A stretch of DNA of 10,242 nucleotides from an uncultured Bacteroidales bacterium. GTDB lineage: Bacteria > Bacteroidota > Bacteroidia > Bacteroidales > UBA932. Under the pieces are notes generated by a model. That model worked only from the letters and a program-made list of their open reading frames with translations, was not told the origin of the DNA and ran no database searches. The position numbers and the translations under genes are program-made. The DNA lies in assembly GCA_900546445.1 (NCBI GenBank), contig URCV01000054.1:1-10242 (forward strand), in the 5' to 3' direction. Positions 5,992-10,242 of this stretch are shown piece after piece (positions within the stretch are counted from its first letter, which is position 1; each line of letters opens with the position of its first letter).

Positions 5992-6744
5992 CTACTCTTT
6001 CACGATAAGTATGGACAGTTCATATAAAAGATAAATAGGAAGGAAAACCACCGCAAGGGTGAACGGGTCCCCTGTCGGAGTAATGATCGCTGCCAATACC
6101 AACAACGCCACCACTGCGTGCTTCCTGTACTCCTTCAACGTCGCCTTGTGCAGGATTCCCAGACTCGAGAGCAACCAGGCCAATACCGGAATCTCGAAGA
6201 CCAATCCCATAATGAATATTATGGAGATGAATGTGGACATATAGGAATCCAGGGAAATCTGGGTAACTATGTCCTGCCCTATTTGATAGCCGGCCAAGAA
6301 CCTGAACGTGATGGGGAAAACCACGATATATCCCACTACACAGCCTATATAGAAAAGTATGGCCACTCCGAGGAAGGCCAGCTTCACGCTTTTTTTCTCC
6401 CCATCATAAAGGGCGGGAGCCACAAAAAGCCATATTTCGAATAGCAGGTAAGGGAAAATAAGCAGCAACGACATCCACAGCGACACTTTCATATGCGTAA
6501 AGAAAGGCGTAGTAACGTTAATGTTAATGATGTCGATGTTAAATCCCGGAGGGAAAAGTCCGCTTAGCCAAGTGTAGACGAAGAAATCCGATTTGGAAGG
6601 AGACAGAATCACCGAATCGAAGATGTAGGGCATAAAGGCGAAGGCAATGAGAAATACCACCACCAAAGCTATGAGCACCCTAAAGAAAGACCACCTAAGA
6701 ACTTCAAGATGGTCCCAAAAAGACATCTCCGAATTATCAGACAT
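5992..6744 (-). CDS. tatC: Twin-arginine translocase subunit TatC
   Basis: TatC is the receptor for twin-arginine signal peptides and, with TatA, exports folded proteins across the inner membrane. The 250 residues hold about six membrane segments. Family marks are SFWDHLEVLR near the N-terminus (E14), PFFTHMKVSLWMSLLLIFPYLLFEIWLFVAPALYDGEKK (80-118, with P99, E103 and the FVAPALY segment) and the C-terminal ITPTGDPFTL...PIYLLYELSI. It starts 6 bases after tatA, so the two are surely cotranscribed. Two start codons, M1 and M7, carry the same 10-base context; M1 is chosen because of the minimal gap, but M7 would also keep the conserved N-terminus. No tatB is seen; a minimal TatA-TatC system is common in this phylum. 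Confidence 0.96.
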   Translation of the reverse strand: MSDNSEMSFWDHLEVLRWSFFRVLIALVVVFLIAFAFMPYIFDSVILSPSKSDFFVYTWLSGLFPPGFNIDIININVTTPFFTHMKVSLWMSLLLIFPYLLFEIWLFVAPALYDGEKKSVKLAFLGVAILFYIGCVVGYIVVFPITFRFLAGYQIGQDIVTQISLDSYMSTFISIIFIMGLVFEIPVLAWLLSSLGILHKATLKEYRKHAVVALLVLAAIITPTGDPFTLAVVFLPIYLLYELSILIVKE

Positions 6745-6750
6745 CTCCTA

Positions 6751-6960
6751 TTACTTCTTGTCGTTGGAAGAAATCTGGTTGTCTATGTCCTTTACCTCCT
6801 TCTCGACGTCACTCATTCCGTCCTTGAAGCTCTTTACGCCCTTTCCGAGTCCGCGCATAAGCTCAGGAATCTTCTTACCACCGAAAAGAAGCAAAACAAT
6901 AAGGGCGATTATAAGAATCTCCCCTGTTCCCAAATTTCCAATCAAAAGCAAATTGTTCAT
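6751..6960 (-). CDS. tatA: Twin-arginine translocase subunit TatA/E
   Basis: A 69-residue protein with a short N-terminus, one membrane segment (about 14-27, ILIIALIVLLLFG), the FGGKKIPEL hinge (26-34) and an amphipathic helix (about 31-47, RGLGKGVKSFKDG) ending in a charged tail. This is the standard TatA/E plan; the protein oligomerises with TatC to form the export path. The alternative name TatB is less likely because the tail is short. It starts 4 bases after the lepA stop and ends 6 bases before tatC. Confidence 0.95.
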   Translation of the reverse strand: MNNLLLIGNLGTGEILIIALIVLLLFGGKKIPELMRGLGKGVKSFKDGMSDVEKEVKDIDNQISSNDKK

Positions 6961-6964
6961 ATTT

Positions 6965-8755
6965 TTACGAATCTAATTTAAGTACAGCCATAAATGCGGA
7001 CTGAGGCACCTGCACGGAACCTACCTGACGCATTCTCTTTTTTCCTTCCTTTTGTTTTTCGAGCAGCTTGCGCTTTCGGGACACGTCACCGCCGTAACAC
7101 TTAGCAGTCACATCCTTACGCACCTGCTTAACCGTCTCGCGAGCTATAATCTTCGCACCGATGGCAGCCTGGATAGGGATGTCGAACTGGTGGCGCGGGA
7201 TGAGTTCCTTGAGCTTCACGCAGATTTTGCGGCCGAAATCGTAGGCATTGTCCTCGTGGATGAGCGTAGACAAGGCATCGGCAGGCTCTCCGTTAAGCAG
7301 GATGTCGAGGCGAACCAGCTTGGCCGGTCTGAAGTCTATCACATGATAGTCGAACGAGGCGTATCCCTTCGAGATGGTCTTCAGCTTGTCGTAGAAGTCG
7401 AAAACTATCTCGGCGAGAGGCATATCGTAGTTCAGTTCCACGCGGTCGGCGGTTATGTAGTGCTGGCTTATGAGCACACCGCGGCGGTCGATGCAAAGCT
7501 TCATTATTGGCCCGAAAAATTCCGTTTTGGAGATGATCTGGGCGCGAATGTACGGCTCTTCTATATGGTCGATCAGGGTAGGCGCCGGCAGTCCCGAAGG
7601 GTTGTGCACGTCCATAACCTCACCCTGAGTGGTGTATACTTTATAGGATACGTTCGGCACGGTGGTGATGACGTCCATATCGAACTCGCGGAAAAGCCTT
7701 TCCTGCACTATTTCCAAGTGGAGAAGGCCCAAGAATCCGCAGCGGAATCCGGAACCGAGGGCAAGCGAACTCTCCGGCTCGTAGACGAAGGATGCGTCGT
7801 TAAGCTTGAATTTCTCGAGTACCGTGCGAAGCTCCTCGAACTTGTCGGCCTGGACGGGATACATACCGGCGAAGACCATTGGCTTCACTTCCTCGAATCC
7901 CGAAATCGCCTTAGCACAAGGCCTTTCGACGTGAGTAATGGTATCGCCCACCTTCACCTCCACGGCACTCTTGATGCCGGTAATAATATATCCCACATCG
8001 CCGCAGGTAACTTCTGCGGTAGGTATTAGCTTCATTCTCAAAAGGCCCACTTCCTCGACGTCATATTCCTTACCGGTAGCGAAGAACTTGACCTTGTCGC
8101 CCTTTCGGATAACTCCGTTCTTGATTTTAAAATAGGCGATTACGCCTCTGAAAGGATTGAACACGGAGTCGAAGATCAAAGCTTGAAGAGGAGCATTCGT
8201 GTCTCCCTGTGGAGCCGGAATCTTCTCTACTATGGCATCCAGCAGCGGAGCCACACCCTCTCCCGTACGGGCAGACACCTTGTATACGTCTTCCGGGGAG
8301 CATCCTATAAGTTCACACACCTCGTCGGTCACCACGTCCACCTGGGCAGATTCCATATCTATCTTATTGAGAACCGGGATAATCTCCAGGCCGTGGTCTA
8401 TGGCCATATAGAGGTTGGAAATAGTCTGAGCCTGAACGCCTTGGGAAGCATCCACTACCAGAAGGGCTCCCTCGCACGATGCGATGCTTCGAGACACCTC
8501 ATAAGAAAAGTCGACGTGACCCGGGGTGTCGATAAGATTCAGTTTATATGTCTGTCCCTTATACTGATACGACATCTGGATGGCGTGACTCTTAATGGTA
8601 ATGCCTTTCTCCCTCTCGAGCTCCATATCGTCGAGAACCTGGCTATCCATATCCCTTTCGGAAAGGGTTTGAGTCAGCTCCAGAAGTCTGTCGGCCAGAG
8701 TACTTTTACCGTGGTCGATATGAGCTATGATACAAAAATTTCGGATATTCTTCAT
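6965..8755 (-). CDS. lepA: Elongation factor 4 (LepA), ribosome back-translocase
   Basis: LepA/EF4 is a ribosome-binding GTPase linked to back-translocation and to subunit biogenesis under stress. With the start used here it has 596 residues, close to the 599 of E. coli. The N-terminus MKNIRNF.IIAHIDHGKSTL is the family start; an in-frame ATG 27 bases upstream (to 8782) would add nine non-conserved residues (MNFLVYLPL) and overlap the yidD stop, so it is rejected. GTPase motifs are AHIDHGKST (11-19), EREKGITI (47-54), DTPGH (76-80) and NKID (130-133). The C-terminal EF4 domain includes KEYDVEEVG, GFRCGFLGLLHLEIVQERLFREF and the end region AIGAKIIARETVKQVRKDVTAKCYGGDVSRKRKLLEKQKEGKKRMR. Confidence 0.97.
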   Translation of the reverse strand: MKNIRNFCIIAHIDHGKSTLADRLLELTQTLSERDMDSQVLDDMELEREKGITIKSHAIQMSYQYKGQTYKLNLIDTPGHVDFSYEVSRSIASCEGALLVVDASQGVQAQTISNLYMAIDHGLEIIPVLNKIDMESAQVDVVTDEVCELIGCSPEDVYKVSARTGEGVAPLLDAIVEKIPAPQGDTNAPLQALIFDSVFNPFRGVIAYFKIKNGVIRKGDKVKFFATGKEYDVEEVGLLRMKLIPTAEVTCGDVGYIITGIKSAVEVKVGDTITHVERPCAKAISGFEEVKPMVFAGMYPVQADKFEELRTVLEKFKLNDASFVYEPESSLALGSGFRCGFLGLLHLEIVQERLFREFDMDVITTVPNVSYKVYTTQGEVMDVHNPSGLPAPTLIDHIEEPYIRAQIISKTEFFGPIMKLCIDRRGVLISQHYITADRVELNYDMPLAEIVFDFYDKLKTISKGYASFDYHVIDFRPAKLVRLDILLNGEPADALSTLIHEDNAYDFGRKICVKLKELIPRHQFDIPIQAAIGAKIIARETVKQVRKDVTAKCYGGDVSRKRKLLEKQKEGKKRMRQVGSVQVPQSAFMAVLKLDS

Positions 8756-8761
8756 TAGGGG

Positions 8762-8769
8762 CAAATATA
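8762..8769 (-). promoter_or_regulatory. Promoter -7 box candidate before lepA
   Basis: TATATTTG (- strand, 8769-8762) fits TAnnTTTG and ends 6 bases before the lepA ATG in the 26-base gap after yidD. No upstream TTTG is seen at 19-21 bases. It is the same octamer, at nearly the same distance, as the one before lgt. Activity is uncertain. Confidence 0.3.
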
Positions 8770-8781
8770 CTAAAAAATTCA

Positions 8782-9012
8782 CTACGGCACGGGGTCATAA
8801 CCGCTTCCGCCCAGAGGATGACAGCGCAAGATGCGTCTCACGCTCAGATACAATCCCTTAAGCGGGCCATATTTATGAAAAGCCTCGAGTGCGTACTGCG
8901 AGCAAGTAGGCGTAAATCGACAAGAAGGAGGGGTCAGCGGAGAGATGCACCGCTGATAAAACCTTATCATCAGGATAAATGGGTAATTCAATATCTTCTT
9001 CCAAGAGACCAT
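8782..9012 (-). CDS. yidD: Membrane protein insertion efficiency factor YidD
   Basis: The 76-residue product is of typical YidD (DUF37) length. Its pattern is conserved: a short N-terminal hydrophobic/amphipathic stretch (PFILMIRFYQ), then CISPLTPPSCRFTPTCSQYALEAFHKYG (22-49) and GLYLSVRRILRCHPLGGSGYDPVP (53-76), including cysteines 22, 31, 37 and 64. YidD is peripheral at the inner membrane and helps YidC-mediated insertion. It follows rnpA by 3 bases, the usual rnpA-yidD linkage, though rpmH and yidC are not here. Confidence 0.96.
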   Translation of the reverse strand: MVSWKKILNYPFILMIRFYQRCISPLTPPSCRFTPTCSQYALEAFHKYGPLKGLYLSVRRILRCHPLGGSGYDPVP

Positions 9013-9015
9013 AGC

Positions 9016-9378
9016 CTATTTTTTAGCCAATTTAGACAAAATCACCTTTACATCGTTTTCTATTTGGGAAAAATCTGCTATCTGATTAGAGGAATAAATG
9101 AACATTATGTCCACTCCCAGCGAGTCGACGATTCCCTTATTAAGCCTATACGCCTCCCTTATGCGACGTTTCAACAGATTACGGCGCACCGCCCGCTTGA
9201 AATGACGCTTCGGCACGCTCACCAGCATCCTATTCTTCCCGTCGCAGGAATTCGGCGCATAGCAATATTTCAAACACGACACACTCCCCCAATGTCCTTT
9301 CTCCATAATGGTGGATATGGTGGTCTTTCCGCAAATCCTTTCGTCTTTAGGAAAAGTATGTCCCGTGTCTATAGGCAT
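9016..9378 (-). CDS. rnpA: Ribonuclease P protein component
   Basis: RnpA binds the catalytic RNase P RNA and helps remove 5' leaders from precursor tRNAs. The 120 residues are basic and of family length. The N-terminal FPKDERICGKTTISTIMEKG fits the F.K..R......I..... pattern, and VPKRHFKRAVRRNLLKRRIREAYR (55-78) is the conserved arginine-rich RNR motif that contacts RNA. The start codon overlaps the hemD stop by one base (TAATG), suggesting translational coupling, and yidD follows after 3 bases. Confidence 0.96.
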   Translation of the reverse strand: MPIDTGHTFPKDERICGKTTISTIMEKGHWGSVSCLKYCYAPNSCDGKNRMLVSVPKRHFKRAVRRNLLKRRIREAYRLNKGIVDSLGVDIMFIYSSNQIADFSQIENDVKVILSKLAKK

Positions 9379-10121
9379 TATTCGCTATCTTCCAAAAACA
9401 ATTCTAGCGCCTTCGCTACGGACGGAGCCTGAGGCGTAGGTGCCTGGAGGGCGATTTTAAGTCCTGCCTCCTCTATGCATTTAACGACATTCTTTCCATA
9501 GGAAATAATCCTGATGTCGCCCTGCTTGAATTCGGGATAACTATGAAAAAGCGACTCCACGTCGGAGTGATTGTATAGCACCACCACGTCGAAGGCTGCC
9601 AAATCCAGAGAAGTAAGGTCTTGATAGACAGACTTTACGAGTTCGGCCACAGTATAATCTATGCCGGCATTGTCGAAAAGTCCCATGTAACCCGCCGCAT
9701 TAGACGCATCGGAAGTGGCTATCAGGAAACGCTCCCCCTGATGCTTGCTGCCGATAAGTTTCATGATGGATTCCGGAGTACCGTCACCTGAAAAAATCTT
9801 ACGTTTACGGAAAACGATGTGCTTCTGGAGATAATTAGCGACTAACTCCGTGGTACAGAAGTACTTCATCGTCTCCGGAACTTTAAATCTAGCTTCTTCG
9901 CAAAGTGCGAAATAAGCATCTATCGCCACGCGTGAAGAGAAAATCACCGCAGTATATTCGCTCAAATTTACCCTCTGCGCACGAAATTCCCTGAAACTCA
10001 AAGCCTCTGTCTTAAAGAAAGGAAAGAACTCTATGTCCACACCGAATTTCGTCTTCAGATTATCGTATGGCGCAGTATTGCTCGGAGCAGTTTGCGATAT
10101 AAGTATCTTTTTTACACTCAT
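9378..10121 (-). CDS. hemD: Uroporphyrinogen-III synthase
   Basis: HemD closes hydroxymethylbilane to uroporphyrinogen III with inversion of ring D, a step in heme and siroheme synthesis. The 247-residue length fits. The sequence diverges strongly in this family, but two-lobe features are visible: KKILISQTAPSN at the start, the beta-strand/helix segment YTAVIFSSRVAIDAYF, the linker FSGDGTPESIMKLI, LIATSDASN, and FDVVVLYNHSDVESLFH followed by ISYGKNVVKCIEEAGL. These match the Bacteroidota HemD wording (TA.IFTSR.A.D; FLVP.SD). Its position before rnpA is also typical. It starts 3 bases after the upstream membrane-protein gene and its stop overlaps the rnpA start. Confidence 0.88.
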   Translation of the reverse strand: MSVKKILISQTAPSNTAPYDNLKTKFGVDIEFFPFFKTEALSFREFRAQRVNLSEYTAVIFSSRVAIDAYFALCEEARFKVPETMKYFCTTELVANYLQKHIVFRKRKIFSGDGTPESIMKLIGSKHQGERFLIATSDASNAAGYMGLFDNAGIDYTVAELVKSVYQDLTSLDLAAFDVVVLYNHSDVESLFHSYPEFKQGDIRIISYGKNVVKCIEEAGLKIALQAPTPQAPSVAKALELFLEDSE

Positions 10122-10124
10122 TTT

Positions 10125-10241
10125 CTAACACACTAACATTAATACACTCAATAATCCCGTCACGGGAATAATTTCAAGTGCGCAAAGATACAAAAAAGAC
10201 AGGAAAACGCCGCACTGCGAGGCTAAAATTTCTGCCTGCCG
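10125..10241 (-). CDS. C-terminus of a membrane protein, DUF4271-like
   Basis: The last stretch of the window, which looks like an intergenic region, is an open frame on the - strand with no stop for 38 codons, ending in TAG 3 bases before the hemD ATG. It is partial: the rest lies beyond the right edge. The peptide is hydrophobic with VFLSFLYLCALEIIPVTGLLSVLMLVC at its end. The LYLC.LEI.P phrase resembles the C-terminus of DUF4271 membrane proteins, which often precede hemD in Bacteroidales; that family assignment is from memory of the pattern and context. The tight spacing implies cotranscription with hemD. Function is unknown. Confidence 0.65.
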   Translation of the reverse strand, partial: RQAEILASQCGVFLSFLYLCALEIIPVTGLLSVLMLVC

Positions 10242-10242
10242 A

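Noticed and set aside
7052..8029. A 325-codon open frame on the + strand opposite lepA
   Set aside because: The opposite strand encodes a full, highly conserved LepA. The antisense translation has no family-like motifs and is explained by the codon bias of lepA.
8183..8758. A 191-codon frame on the + strand opposite the lepA GTPase domain
   Set aside because: It is a shadow of the most conserved part of lepA, with no independent support.
8756..8782. Longer lepA start nine codons upstream
   Set aside because: The added residues MNFLVYLPL are not part of the family N-terminus, the frame would overlap the yidD stop, and the downstream ATG gives the exact conserved start.
10151..10170. Palindrome TCCCGTCACGGGA as a free-standing operator before hemD
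   Set aside because: It lies inside the likely coding end of the upstream membrane-protein gene, the flanking match is imperfect, and one such short palindrome is expected by chance in a window of this size; kept only as a remark.
1..10242. Defence system, mobile element, CRISPR array or biosynthetic cluster
   Set aside because: Every gene is either a core housekeeping family or a lone lipoprotein or small basic protein. No transposase, integrase, nuclease, toxin pair, direct-repeat array or target-site duplication was seen.

Overview
The window is ordinary core chromosome of a member of the Bacteroidota, most likely the order Bacteroidales. This rests on the L9/L25/Pth/Hc1-like and hemD-rnpA-yidD gene sets, a perfect Bacteroides-type promoter (TTTG, 19 bases, TAnnTTTG) before pgk, weak Shine-Dalgarno sites, and protein wording typical of the group. 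Species or genus cannot be fixed from the sequence alone. There is no tRNA, rRNA, CRISPR array, insertion sequence or phage gene, and no stretch over 300 bases lacks a gene.

Left part (1-3632, + strand): the end of rpsR (ribosomal protein S18), rplI (L9), rplY (L25/Ctc type) and pth (peptidyl-tRNA hydrolase) form a translation cluster. A 60-residue Hc1/histone H1-like protein follows, then a 480-residue surface-type lipoprotein with a tandem Pro-Thr-Glu linker and a CotH kinase domain. Small stem-loops lie between rplI and rplY, before the CotH gene and after it.

Right part (3779-10242, - strand): read in the direction of transcription, the order is the C-terminus of a DUF4271-like membrane protein, hemD, rnpA, yidD, lepA, tatA, tatC, lgt and pgk. 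Gaps are a few bases or a 1-base overlap, except 26 bases before lepA, 26 before lgt and 66 before pgk. Most genes of this run concern making or placing membrane and exported proteins: YidD (insertion), LepA/EF4 (translation), TatA and TatC (folded-protein export) and Lgt (lipoprotein lipidation). hemD (heme) and rnpA (tRNA maturation) precede them. pgk has its own strong promoter. The two halves converge on a shared hairpin at 3732-3756.

I found no new multi-gene system. The most unusual signal is a perfect 14-bp inverted repeat with a 4-base loop inside the pth coding sequence, whose left arm can also pair with a third site downstream. Secondary points are the CotH lipoprotein beside the histone-like gene, octamers TATATTTG 6-7 bases before two start codons, a duplicated start context in tatC, and a gene end hidden at the right edge that looks non-coding at first sight.
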